A stretch of 64,000 nucleotides of DNA from assembly GCA_944474755.1 (NCBI GenBank), contig OX104115.1, forward strand, positions 35,103,080-35,167,079. Reading direction: 5' to 3'. Below are positions 1 to 11,991 of the stretch, piece after piece; the stretch's first letter is position 1; the number at the start of each line of letters is the position of its first letter. Under the pieces are notes generated by a model, which saw only the letters and a program-made list of their open reading frames with translations, was not told the origin of the DNA and made no database searches. The position numbers and the translations under genes were made by a program. Source of the stretch: Limnoperna fortunei. Lineage: Eukaryota; Mollusca; Bivalvia; Mytilida; Modiolidae.

Positions 1-237
1 TGCTAGGATAGAAGCTGAACTGAAGTTCACAAAAACGTTGCTTGCTTCGTTAAATGCATTATGAGTAATCAGTTGTCTACGTTGATTACTACGTTATTAT
101 GATCATTTTGCTTGGTACGAAATTTTCACTGCTAAAGCACGAACAATTTAATCATATTGTAAGCAAAAATATACGCTTGTTCTTTGTAAACACAATAGTC
201 TGAATTCTTCTGTTTACGATATATGTTGCCTTTGCAG

Positions 238-3200
238 GATAATATGGATTTTTGCATTACTCGTGATGGGTTCCCTGTTGGTTTACAATGTCTTTGGTCT
301 ATATATCTACTATAAAACCAATCCGACACTGACCAACATAAACGTGCAATTTGTCAAAGAAATGTCATATCCAGCAATTACAATATGCAACATGTCACCT
401 TATAAAAAGTCTGCGGTCAATGCAACTCCGTTATTGACTTCACATTTACTTCACAGCAGCAGACTTGGCATTATCATGCCTCCGTTAAACTACTCGAATC
501 CCGCGTATGCTGAACTGAATGAGGCTATACCTGACGATTGGCTATCCAAAGTGTCCTTCGATCTAAGAGATATGTTCGTTATTTGTGTCAACCAGAGAGT
601 TGTTGTTTCTTGCACCGATATTCTGTCAAAGAAGGTAACGCAATGGGGCACGTGTTTTACGTACAGCCATTATGATAAAGTAGTAACACATGGTAGAGTT
701 AACGGAAGTATGACTGGGTCCGCAACGGCCTTAACCTTTTACATCGACATTAAGCAGAACGAATACGTGTACAGTATTAATATTGCAGCTGGAGTAAAGG
801 TAAGTTGTACATGTAGGTTATCTTTAAATCATCGTTTTAATTGTTATTTGAAATACTATATCTTTACTATGCCTTTGTTACTAAAAAAGTATGTCTATAA
901 TTAATGAAGTCATGTCTACTCCAAAATAATATTGCTGTTAAATTCCTGCCGAAAGTCTGTGGTTTTTACCGGGTACCTCGGTTTCTTCTGAAATACAAAC
1001 TGTAGGTCTTGCTATATGTAATCAAATTGTAAAAGGTGTTTTTAACCGATTTACACACAAACAGAAAATTTGTAGCATATACAACTTTAAGACGTTAGGC
1101 AGGCGCGTTACTTAGCACGGTAAAAAAAAACCAACTCAATTCGAAACCTAATAACCAAATTGATATGTTTCAACGCAATGTATATTCTTCTTGTTTTTGG
1201 AGTTGCATTTTCGCATTTTAGTTTTGTCTAATATATTCTTTATTATATATCACAACTGCATAGTTTTAAAATTACACAATTTATTTTAGATATTTGATTA
1301 AGGTTACGCTTTACATTTAAGGATTGTTTTCAATTGTTCGATAGATTTTTGGATATAAACGACTTTGGGTCGATTTACGCTGAATAAACCGCAACGCGGT
1401 CCAAAGTCGTTTATATCCAATAATCTTACCAACAATTGAAAACAAACCTTATATTTTAAATTCCATAGTAAAAAGGAAATAACGAGAACAATATTTTACA
1501 TGTAATCAAATAATATTTGCAATTCAATGTTTTTAGTGTCGTCACTTGTTGTTTGCGGAAGAATTCATGTATATTCAACGCCATCAATACATCTTAATAT
1601 GACGTCACAATCAGTCACGTGCTGAAAAACCAAGTAAGGTTATACGAAATAACCAACTTTGTTCATGTATTGAGTATTTAAAAGAAAATAAATATTACCT
1701 TATATACGCCGAGAAAATTTAGTTATTATGAGCTAATTCATGGTTAAATGTCACAGTTGAATATGTTTGGCATTCCAAGTACTCATATTTACTTATCTCT
1801 AAATATAATTTAATTTGTTTTGTATGCTGAAATTTGATTATATATATTGTTTTACTTTTAGTCAGTGTTTACAGTTACAAAAAAAGTTAGTTACTCAGAT
1901 AGTATTTCCGATGTTTGCCGAACATTACCCAGGTCTGCTCCATTAATAAGACAATAGACATCCGGGACAGCAAATATGATTACGTGGTCAATTGTGGTCC
2001 GGATACCTTAACTTAGTTTTATTTACCCATTATATAAAAAACATCATTCTAAACGTACAATTATGATAACATTTATTGCTAAAATGAATAATACACCTCA
2101 AAATACTAATAAAGAATACCAAACAACAAATATAAGCGTATAAACGTAAAAGGGATTCCGAGATCAAAAATCCGCATAATACCGTATAAGAAGGAGTAGA
2201 AGGTTTTTTCGTATCTGTCATCGTCATTTTGCAAAACAACCCTAGATTTATTATTGATTCAGTAGTTTCTTTTGCAAATTATGGCAACACCAGTAGTAAA
2301 TATAACGTAATGTTTCAAATCTTGTACTATTTTCATAGAATTCCAGTATAGAATGTTACAATTACCTTCTCTTATGAATTCAAAATTAATAATAGATCTT
2401 TATTACAGGAAAATAATTGATTTTATATATACTAATTTCTTCTCTTTAGAAGTAATTAACAGCTTTTAAGTAGTTAAATTGTCAGCACATTCATAACAAT
2501 ACGTTTAATTCCAATTAAATTCATAGTAATATACAAATGTAAATAAATGAAATGAAGGTTGATGTTAAATGCATTTCATTAATTGATATTTTAAATGTCT
2601 GTTTAAGTATAAGGTGAACACAAAATTACATGCTATTATAAAGTGCAACCAATAATGTTTAATTAAAGATAGTTCTACACGAGCCTGGCGAAAAACCAGA
2701 CATCAACAATAAAGGCTTTATTTTGTCTCCTGGAATGTCAACTTACGTGTCTATGAAAATGACCAAGGTATTAACAAATACTATATTCATTTGAAATAAT
2801 TACAGCAAATGCGCTGTGTTTATCATAGAACATCACTTACCTCTGATCAGAAGAAAAAGTATAATATGAAATCTCTGAAGAAAATTTACAAAAATCTTGT
2901 TACTTGTTAATTATCACTGAATTTGTTATATCAAAATCGCCAAGGTAACCTTGTATTGAGTTATCAGATGTTTGCTTTTTAAAATGGTGTTTAACGCCAT
3001 TTTCAGCAATATTTTAGCTATTTTGGGTCGTCCAGTTTAATTGGAGGAAGCTTGAGAAGAAAAACTGGCAATCCTTGTCATTGAGGAATGGAGTCGATTT
3101 AACTGCTCTATCAGTGAAACTCGAACCCACAGTGTTGACAGACCACGTAATCAATAGTATACTAACTTCCAATCGGCCACCGATGCCCGTAGTATCCAAA

Positions 3201-6200
3201 TGCATTTTGTTTATAGTAGAAGTACGAAAGGCTTCTTAAAATTAATATATTTGTTTCTGTAAGTCAAAGAATAAAGTCACAACAATTACAATAATCCAGG
3301 CAATTGATTCAATGATAAACGTTGAAATGTTTTTAAAACAAATGTTCAGAGGTTGAAAACTGTTTTTTTGCACATGTTAATATAATTTGTGGTAAAAAAG
3401 ATAGGCTACCACATTAAACAGAACAGTGAATTTGATAGGTAAACCTGAAAACGTTATAGTTTGTGCAAGAATCAATAAATATAAATTAATCAATTAATGG
3501 ATCAACGATATTTTTATGTAAACTTATTATCTAAAAATATAAAAATGTATTTACTAACTGCGACCTAGAAAACTTAAAATTATAATATAATTGATCAATT
3601 ATGCGGAGATTATTATTTTTTTCAACTATTTCACCAGTATATGCATTTAAGCAAGATTATTCAATAAAAATTATAATAAAATGAATCATTCAATCTCGTC
3701 ACCATGGTCCCTTTTGTAACCTTTTGTGTCTTGGTATACATTACTTCATAGCATTTTAAGTGATTAATATATTACTATTATTTATTATAGTATCAATATT
3801 TACCTGCACCGTACAAAGCCGGAGGAGATCAATACTGTGTCAATACTAAAGCTCCTGGGTACATAAATCCTCTCAAGTATTACCCGGTATATAGTCCTAC
3901 GGCATGTTTACTAGAATGTAGAAGGAACTTTATTGTTGGTAAATGCGGATGTAGGGCCGCCACAGATACAGATAGGTGTCATATTCATGCTGGGTAAAGA
4001 ATTGTATAAGTAAATATCCGACAAGAGTAAGGGTAAATATAAATGTGACTGTAGGATAGCAACCGATCTAGGCATTATCAAAATCATCGTGTTACTATTT
4101 CGATATTTGGCAGCAATTTGCTTTTGTAGATGTCAAATTATTGTTGAGTAAACATGGATGTAGGAAAATAGCATAGAAAACCCACCGAACAACAAGATCC
4201 AAAAGTCCAGGGACCATTACAAATCCAGATATAGACAAGCCTATACAGCGCAACACAAAAAACAAAAACAAAAAAAAACACAAAGTTTAAGTTAGTAACC
4301 CGAACCCAATAAAAACCATGGGTGCACTAAAGTGCTCTGGACGAGTAAGCTGTGCCTGCCTCTAAGAAGGCACCCTTTGAGTTGCTAATAGTCATGTCTA
4401 GAAAAAAGTCTCTTCCGGGCCAGTGTCTTTTCCTTCTTCTTCAGCAGGTTTTCTACGTACTCACCCCATAAGAGTACAAAAAAAACAGATCGGCGAGGAG
4501 AGGAGCACAATAAATACCCAATTGAATACCAACATTATGTCCTCCAAACATTACGAATATATTGTCAATAAGAAAATCTATAATTTGACAGATTTTGAAC
4601 TTCAGTATATCAATTACTATTTTATTCATAAGAAGTTATTTTAAAAGTGTGCTTTAGGAAGTACTAGCATCAGATTATGAATAAGCTTTATACTTTGTTT
4701 TCAGGGAATGAAACTCTTTGTTCCCCTGCTCTGATAGCTTCATGCTACTATCATCATGAAGGTAACTCCATAACTATTATTTGAACATGAATAATAGATT
4801 ATTCTTGTATATAGTTATCCATCGACGACTGTTTATCAGCTTGTTAATACAAAGGTTGGAGGTCAAATTCGTGATTTATTCGGAAGATACTTAATAAGTA
4901 GTGATAGTTTTCCTGACTCAGGTGCAGTAACACTTGCTTTCTCCTCCATAAAAATAGAATGTCATGATATAACTTCAAAATTGCGATCAAATTAAATCAT
5001 TCAAACTAAAATCTACATCTTATGTAGATATTATCAGACGGTCATAACATGTAATAGAAAACTTTACAGAAAACAACGATTTAGTACATTTAATTTTGAT
5101 TGAAACCAAGTAATATAATATACAGAACGAATAAGAATTTCTTAAACGAAATGTTTCTTAAATGGAGCCAGCGTTGGCAATCTATATTTTTATATAAATA
5201 AATTACTTATCATTTTAAAGCGGTATTGTCCGACACCTTAAAAGTTAAAATTATGCTCCTATATTAGTTATGCAACGTTTGTGCCATTTCAGTTGAATTT
5301 AATGATTAAATGGAATTCATAACAAAAAAGATCAACAATTGTTTATCGTGTATTTGTTCTTTGTTTTAAACTTTTTTCATCATAAAATATCTCTTTAATG
5401 TGAATTGTTGAACTTTTAAGATTAAACACAATCATGATTAATTATTTATATTTCCGAGTATATTCATACTTTAAAGCAGTTGATTTCTCTTAAATGCTTT
5501 AAAAATATTTCTTACAGTGGAATTTGACTCAAGTGCAAAGCTCAAAGAACAATGCCAATGTATGATATCGTGCGAATTTACAACATTCGACCAGAGCATT
5601 TCTACGGCAGCGTTTCCAGCTGACATTTACGTGCACCCACTCACTTCTATGGGATTTGATCACTTTAAGTACGTTGGGCCGTTTGAAAAATGTATGCTTC
5701 ACTACACTTTTATTTTATTAAATTTGTGATAATACTTTTAAATGCAGAAATAGTATGATATATAAATGAATTAACAGAAATTTTTAAATAAGGGGACGTT
5801 TGTGTTTTTGGTTAAAATTCGCCTGCCAACTTAATAGCTTTTTCGTTGTAACAAAAAATGTCAAAATTTTAAACTATCTTTAATACGTTTACTTTAATTG
5901 TATTATTACAGGGAAAACGGCATAGAAGTTCGGCTTTATTACGACTCGCTGAGTTATTTGTTGGTGGAATCGATTCCAGAGTATAGTATAGAAGACATTG
6001 TGGGTAAGGTTTTACTACAATGTCCTTGAAATATTTAATCACAATATTGTCTGAGTTTAATGAATTCTACTGCACATTTATGTGCATACCGTTTGAATAT
6101 ATATTTAAATTTTTCGTTGTAACTTAATTGTTATACGGTTGTGTAGTGTCATATTTATTTAACAGTGTTAATTCAATTAAATGTTTTAATTACATTTGAT

Positions 6201-7318
6201 TTAATGAGTGTTTTCAAAAAGTGTTCAGTTTGGTTGATGCTTTGTAATTTTTAATTATTTGAAAACAAAATAGTGCTTTTAATAGTGCAGTGTCATCTGA
6301 AAAAAAGTCTATATTCCTGGAAGAAACTGGGGATCATTAAAGAAATATGTTTATGTCTTAACAGTCGGAATTGTTCATATTTATACGTTTCAGAAATGAT
6401 GTTATTACCAACTAAATCGTGCATACAATCTGAAAACTATGGCCTATTAAAAGTGACCTGTTAATTGATAACATTTTCTATTGATGGAAAACCTCCATAT
6501 TAAGCATGCAATATTTTAGCTATAATCACAATAATGAGCGCCATGCTTTATTTCCCATGGCCACTTTAATCTATGTGCGCCCAAGCTCAGTGACATACAA
6601 TTAAATTACTTGTAGTTTTTAGTGAATATCAATTAATTGAAAGGAAAGCAATATTTGTAATAATTTTTTACAACACAAAAAATCATATTCACGACTACTA
6701 ATCAGTTGGCAAAATATCTGTAATAAAAACTTGTAAATTTAAATTAATTTAAAGTTTTAATGTGAAAAAGTTCAACATACGATTATCGTTTTAAAACTTT
6801 TAAAAATTCCATATTACAAAATATTTTAAAGTTGTATTTAACTTTGGATTAGCAAACCATTAACAGAAAACCAACTTAAATATGTGGACTTGTATCTATT
6901 GTATTCTTTCCTTAAATGCAGGACCTAAGAATCAATATTCACGCAATACATATGTTTTAATCTGATTGACTAACACATGAGCGCATACTCATTGTCTCTT
7001 GATTTTGTTTGTTCAGAGTACAGTGGAAATACTGGTCTATGTACGTTTAATCACCTGCAATAAATCTGCTATAAAAAGTATCAAATACGGGTAATTTGTT
7101 TCACATTTACTATTATAAAAAGTAATATGACTATTAATTTGATTTCAGGTATCCTTGGCGGACAGATGGGAATATTTCTTGGAGCAAGCCTGCTTACAGT
7201 ATCTGAGTTACTTGAGTTTGTTATTCTGGCTGTAGTGCTGTTTGTAAAGAGATGTCTCTGTTCTGTGTTTACCAAGAGAGACGTTAAAAATAAAGATGAA
7301 TCGTTCCAGTACAGTTAA
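238..7318 (+). CDS. DEG/ENaC (ASIC/ENaC-like) sodium channel subunit, gene 1, 5'-truncated by window edge
   Basis: Amiloride-sensitive-type cation channel subunit of the plasma membrane. Exons read from the sequence and from alignment with the paralogues downstream: 238-799 (exon 2), 2669-2767, 3791-3977 or 3975, 4705-4761, 5518-5668, 5912-6003 and 7149-7318, which ends in TAA. Exon 1, with the HG motif, lies left of the window; 1-237 is intron 1. Exon 2 gives TM1 (IIWIFALLVMG) and the post-TM1 signature YPAITICN. Exons 4-6 carry the ectodomain cysteines. Exon 8 gives the pre-TM2 and TM2 region with GGQMGIFLGAS, including the G-A-S filter, then a short basic tail. Potential N-glycosylation sites include NAT, NYS and NGS. 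The exon 4 donor is odd. The paralogues use a phase-1 donor after 181 nt. Here the better-placed GT at 3976 shifts the frame, and only a poor donor (GTCATA at 3978) keeps phase 1. The gene may be functional with weak splicing, or decaying. Confidence 0.88.
944..1005 (+). repeat. SINE fragment (molluscan tRNA-derived SINE, central part)
   Basis: The segment CTGCCGAAAGTCTGTGGTTTTTACCGG-like sequence in gene 1 intron 2 matches the central part of the SINE whose longer copies are at 2983-3195 and 51870-52113 in the opposite orientation. It is only a fragment, without head or tail. The family is identified from memory. Confidence 0.45.
1318..1451. repeat. Fold-back palindrome (MITE-like)
   Basis: Two arms of about 54 bp form an imperfect hairpin in gene 1 intron 2. 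The core is a perfect 20-bp inverted pair, TTGGATATAAACGACTTTGG at 1349-1368 and its complement at 1401-1420. Outer homology (TTTTCAATTGTT against AACAATTGAAAA) extends the arms. The loop contains AATAAACCG, which also occurs in the loop of the palindrome at 44455-44530. Confidence 0.75.
2983..3195 (-). repeat. tRNA-derived SINE, decayed copy (RUDI/V-SINE-like)
   Basis: Read on the minus strand, this starts with a tRNA-like head (A-box-like GGTGGCCGATTGG, B-box-like GGGTTTCGAG... context) and ends in a GGCGTTAAACACC-type tail. On the plus strand it appears as GTGTTTAACGCC at 2983 through CGGCCACCGATGCCCG near 3185. Related copies lie at 51870-52113 and 57180-57355. It sits in gene 1 intron 3. 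The assignment to the molluscan V-SINE group is from memory. Confidence 0.6.
4040..4175 (+). repeat. Decayed copies of exon 4 3' end in intron 4 of gene 1
   Basis: Downstream of exon 4, the sequence around 4050-4085 (TGTAGGATAGCAACCGATC then TAGGCATTATCAAAATCAT) and around 4145-4175 (GTAAACATGGATGTAGGAAA) repeats, imperfectly, the end of exon 4 (TGGTAAATGCGGATGTAGGG and following bases). Similar units occur in intron 4 of the other paralogues. Confidence 0.5.
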
Positions 7319-7753
7319 TCAAGAACTGGTTTTCAATTTTATATATCACATATAGTCCAAAAATGTAAAGATATTTATGACGTTGAAACAGGTATTTGCA
7401 ATCTTCCAATAGGTTTTGTAGATAAATGGCCCAAAATGCAATCGTCTACTATTATTATCATAAGTCATAAGGAACCAAAATGGGATGCAAAGTAAAAACA
7501 GTAGGATTTTGATGTCTTGTGTAATGATATCTTTTAACGAGACGCATTTAAAAGGGATGTTTTAAACTAAGTTACTTAGTTTCTATATTTTGTGAATTTA
7601 TGTTAAATGCTGTTGTCATTCGTCAAAAAAATGTACTCAGTTTTTTGTTTTAAGTTCTACATATACAGCATGTATGTTTTATTGCTGTAGACAACATAGT
7701 GTCAATTTGTACTTTTCATAAGTACTTTTCATGCAGCTTGGTTTAAAGGCTGT

Positions 7754-7759
7754 AATAAA
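7754..7759 (+). terminator. Candidate poly(A) signal of gene 1 (AATAAA)
   Basis: AATAAA in the context TGTAATAAATTAAC, 436 bp after the stop codon. Gene 4 has a similar TGTAATAAAG context at 56491. A nearer degenerate signal, GATAAA in GTAGATAAATGG near 7420, aligns with the gene 2 signal, so the true site is uncertain. Confidence 0.35.
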
Positions 7760-10700
7760 TTAACATTATGAACCTTTGCATGTTTTGCATAAGCATATTG
7801 CAAAGTAAGTATCATCTTGATAGTGTTTTTGCGGTAAGAGACATATTACCAAATATACAATCGTCTTTTTAATTAGATTACCATAAAACAATTGTGCGTG
7901 CAAAGGACCTAAAAACATTCTTCATCGTTGGTTGTTATAGTAAATAAAGTTTACAATAGCAAGCATCTAGGTTTGTTGTAATAAAACACTCTTGGTTAAA
8001 GGCTATCAAATTCCCATTAATCCGCTGTAAATTAAAAACAACTTTTCCACAATCTAAAAATCTAAATCCGATTATGTGCGTGACAAAGTAATGTCTCAGG
8101 AAACAACATTTTGAGGGAATAATATGTTGGCCTAATATAATACTGATAAGCCGAACTTATCAATACCTTGGCAACATAGTATGTTCCACTGAATTTCAGC
8201 ACACCATCTTATCTTAGGAGGTGACTTGGGTGGCAGGTGGGCCACAAATTTGCAAAACACTCGGATAGTCAAACTAAACCTGACGATAGAACCTATCTAT
8301 AATCGTTAATGTCAATGCACGTGTGTCAGTGATATCGTGGAAAATGTCTAACAAAAACAGTAAACCTCCCTCGATGAAAAGCTATTGTCGCAGCGGCGCT
8401 GCTCACCACAGTACTGAAAAGTGATTAACTGACGACATATTATTATAAACATCAATAAAAACATTATTTTTTAATTTATTGTTTTACTTCTGTTCTAATT
8501 TACTGTAAATACTTTAAATTGTTTGTCATTTGTTTGTTTTAGCAAGTAGGTCTTTGTAAAAAGAATTGCTTCTATTGGTTCTGTATTCGTTGAGTATGAA
8601 AAAATGGGAATCGAATGACGTTAATGGGTTCAAGCCCACCACATACTTGTATGTGTTACAGTTTCAAGCCAATAAGTTATGTCCTCGAATTGTCCTTTAT
8701 GTAATTTTCGTTTATTGGAAGATTATTTCTAGTTCTGTATGTTAGTTCTTTATTTAATTGTAACTTTTAAATTTTCTACGACAATTCACAAATTTGTAAT
8801 AAACAGGATATTAAATCGTCAATTGCAATGTTGAAAATAGGATCAGTCACTTTTTAAGATTAAACTCGGTCTCATGTTTTGAATATTCACTCAGTGCCTT
8901 TGATATAATTCGTAGAATGCTTCCTTCAGGTAATGCAACAACTTGTATGTTAATTTGTAATTTGTCAACGATTCCAAAATTAATTGCTTTCGTCTATTGA
9001 CCAAGCAATAGAGTTACCTATTCCTGAAAATGATTTTCCAGGATTTACAGTGATTTTTACATAGGTGTTGCTACAGATCTGGAGATGCTTTTCTTTTCGA
9101 AGGTCCTGACCTCACGCCTGCCATAAAGTACGTGCAAACAAATCTCAGGATTGGGTTATGCGATTGACACCTTGCCTCTTGTATTGAGATATTAAAGCAG
9201 GTCTTCAAACGAACACAGACCGGGTAGATTCCGGCGAAATACCAGTATATCCCTATTCATCCATCTGATATGAAAGAAGTTATACAATACTAGCTTTATC
9301 CTTTCTTTCTTATGCATCTTGTCGGCAAAAGTCTCACTTTAAGACAATGAAAATTTAGCTGCTGACAGCTAAAATCTCTTTACGCATGCTGCTGCTGGTA
9401 AGATATGTTTAGAAAAAACAATAACTATGTTCTAGGTGTGTGTTCTACCCAATTTAAATATGAATCAGTTAAAACTGCTTACTGAACGGAAGTCGGCCCC
9501 AGATATTACTTCTTTACTTCAAAACACAAACCTCTTGGGAATTAAAACTATGAAGACCTAACGAATAAACTATGAAAGACAGGCACATTTTAAATAATGG
9601 TTTCAATACCTATGTACATTCCGGGAAAGAATCATGTTCAGCAATTGATCTTACACAAACTGATCTTCTCTTTCGCCTGACTGTACATGGAAGTTCATGA
9701 CGATTTGTTTGGCAGTGACCATTTTTTATTGTACTGGAATATTTTAGTTCTTGTAACACGGAACAAATATAACTAACAAGACCAATAGAAGAATAATTAA
9801 ACAACACTGTAGAATCGTACTTCATTCGAAGACCATATACGTGTATATTTATTGGATTTATGATCTCAGTTTAAAAAGTACAAGTAGTAAACCAATGACC
9901 ATCATTTAAAAGATGACAACTTTGTTTAAGGGATGCAAGACACCATCTGTCATTTTTGTAAGAATCTAAAAACAGATATCACAGTTATGGTTAAATTTAC
10001 TCATTATTTACTCTTTATTTGTTCGATACAACGTTTTGAATGAACAAGCTCGGTACATACACAAATAATGAAATTTAAAAAACGGAAAGTAATATTTAGT
10101 TCTTTTCAGCAGTTATTTCCCAATACACAAAAAAATTACAAACATGGCGACCACTCTCCTTTTTATCACTTTAATGCATACCAATTGCCTAACAATTAAA
10201 CAAATTCATGTACATTTTCTAAATTAATTTTTAAGCACTTTTTTAAATTCTCTTCTTTGTAACGTCTATTAAAAAATAAACATTGACATCCCCATTTTTA
10301 TTTAAATTTTATTAGGATTAATAAAAAGCTAACTATACGACACGTTTAAACATACTTTATTTTCAATGTTAGTGTCCTTAACCCTCATAACATCTAAGCT
10401 ATACAAATAAAAAAAATGATGAAAAGCTTGAACAAAACACTCTTCTGCCAAAAAAAATTGTTATCCCGGATTTTAGCATATCTAAATACAGCAAAATCAA
10501 ACTTTTCAATACAAAAATAGATGAGAACAAACTATTTTTTGGAAGAAATCATTTATTTCTAAACCAAATGATATTCATTACTACTTATTCAGACACACTT
10601 CTCTGCACTGTCTTTTTACCAGTGTTTGAGGAAGGGTAACAGCCTTATAAAACCATAGAAAGGATAATCACTAATTCATCCTGTCTGGTTTCTAGAATCA

Positions 10701-11899
10701 ATATATTACCCTCCCCTTATATCGTGTGGAGTCAGACAAGGTAGAAATACCTCAAGATAATGTATTGTTTTATAAAAAAAATAAAATAATTGGAGTTTGC
10801 AAAACATTAACGTTGTGCCTGTAGTATTTGCGGTTGAAAACGTTTTAAAGTAGTTCGATATGAGACTTGGTAAAAAGGAAGACTTTTAACCTCTATCAGA
10901 ATTTATTCCGATAGCAATTTTCAAGTTTGGGTAAAATCTTAAATATGGGAACCTGCTAAATGAGAAATGGGCGTTCTACAAGGCTCTTCAATCCTACCTT
11001 TCACTTAATTTAATATAAAAAGTATTAGTCTGGTTTTAAAAGATAATATGGATGGTTTCCCATATGTTGACAATTTTCTCATATGGTTTAAAAGAATATA
11101 AGTCATATCGAGTGTCAACGGATATATTTGAACAAATATAAATATGAGCAATGACAAGCTGCATTAGAATTTACACTGCTTAAAGTTTGCCTGATCCCGC
11201 ATAAAAATTATATAAAAATAAAATAAGTGGTCGAAGAATCGGATTTCTACATAGTTTTTAATTGTTAACGCCAAATGAATATTTTTTTATAATTTGACAA
11301 CAATACAAAATCCGACAGAGAGTCTTTAATAATTCAACAACACTTTGCAGAAATAAAATCTTACTACCACCATGCAATTTATGCATACGGATCGACGGAG
11401 GGTCAACGAGACTTGGTAAAGTAGATTCGGCCTCTTTCGAAGGAGGGCGTGTTTCCAAGTATGTTTTCGAGTCTTAAATATATTTATCTCGCAGCTTTGT
11501 TAAAATTTTGTCTGATTGTGTACAATCTCTCATTTTTTTCTAAATCTAAACTAGGATATTTCCAGAGCTGATTGGATTGAGATTGTCGATGACGATGCCT
11601 TCTGCATTTGGATGTCAAACATAATATAGAAGCGATGGCAACGCTTGTCTTTCCTTTTAACGACGACTGCTGTAAGCGCATTATTCAACGCTGTGGTCGA
11701 AATTTTTTTTTCTTCCTAACTGACGACAAATTCTACTGGCAGTTGAACTTGTATGTCAATTTGTTCATAAAACTACCGTTGCTGATAATTACTATTGGTT
11801 ATTGTGTTTTTATGTACTGATTATACATGAATGTGAAATACATCGCAACGTCCGTTACAAAATTTTGTTCAAGCAATTAACTTAATAAGTAATAATATC

Positions 11900-11991
11900 T
11901 ATAAACGGTAAATACACTAGGGAATCAATTACCAAGAATAATCAGAATAAAATGAGGCGTCATTATAGAATCAGCTTTATACTGTACCAAT
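11900..11991 (+). promoter_or_regulatory. Conserved promoter-proximal block of gene 2
   Basis: AAATACAC(T/G)AG(G/A)GAATCAATTACCA is shared almost unchanged with the 5' flank of gene 3 (33177-33200). It is followed by a TATA-like AATAAAAT at 11946-11953 and CTTTATACTGTACC just before the ATG. Genes 4 and 5 lack this block. A core promoter/5'UTR role is inference from conservation and position. Confidence 0.5.

Larger units (their letters stand above)
7319..11991. other. Intergenic region between genes 1 and 2
   Basis: No convincing gene, RNA gene or transposase was seen. It is AT-rich with scattered short open frames that lack family similarity. A candidate gene 1 poly(A) signal lies at 7754. 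A stretch near 9030-9100 (TTCCAGGATTTACAGTGATT and following) resembles the 5' flank of gene 4 near 46298. Parts of 10540-10760 and 11540-11830 resemble the 5' flank of gene 3 (30620-30900 and 32860-33120), as expected for duplicated gene units. Confidence 0.6.

Noticed and set aside
8600..8650. GGGTTCAAGCCCACC as a tRNA T-arm
   Set aside because: No matching A box or acceptor stem at the needed distance.
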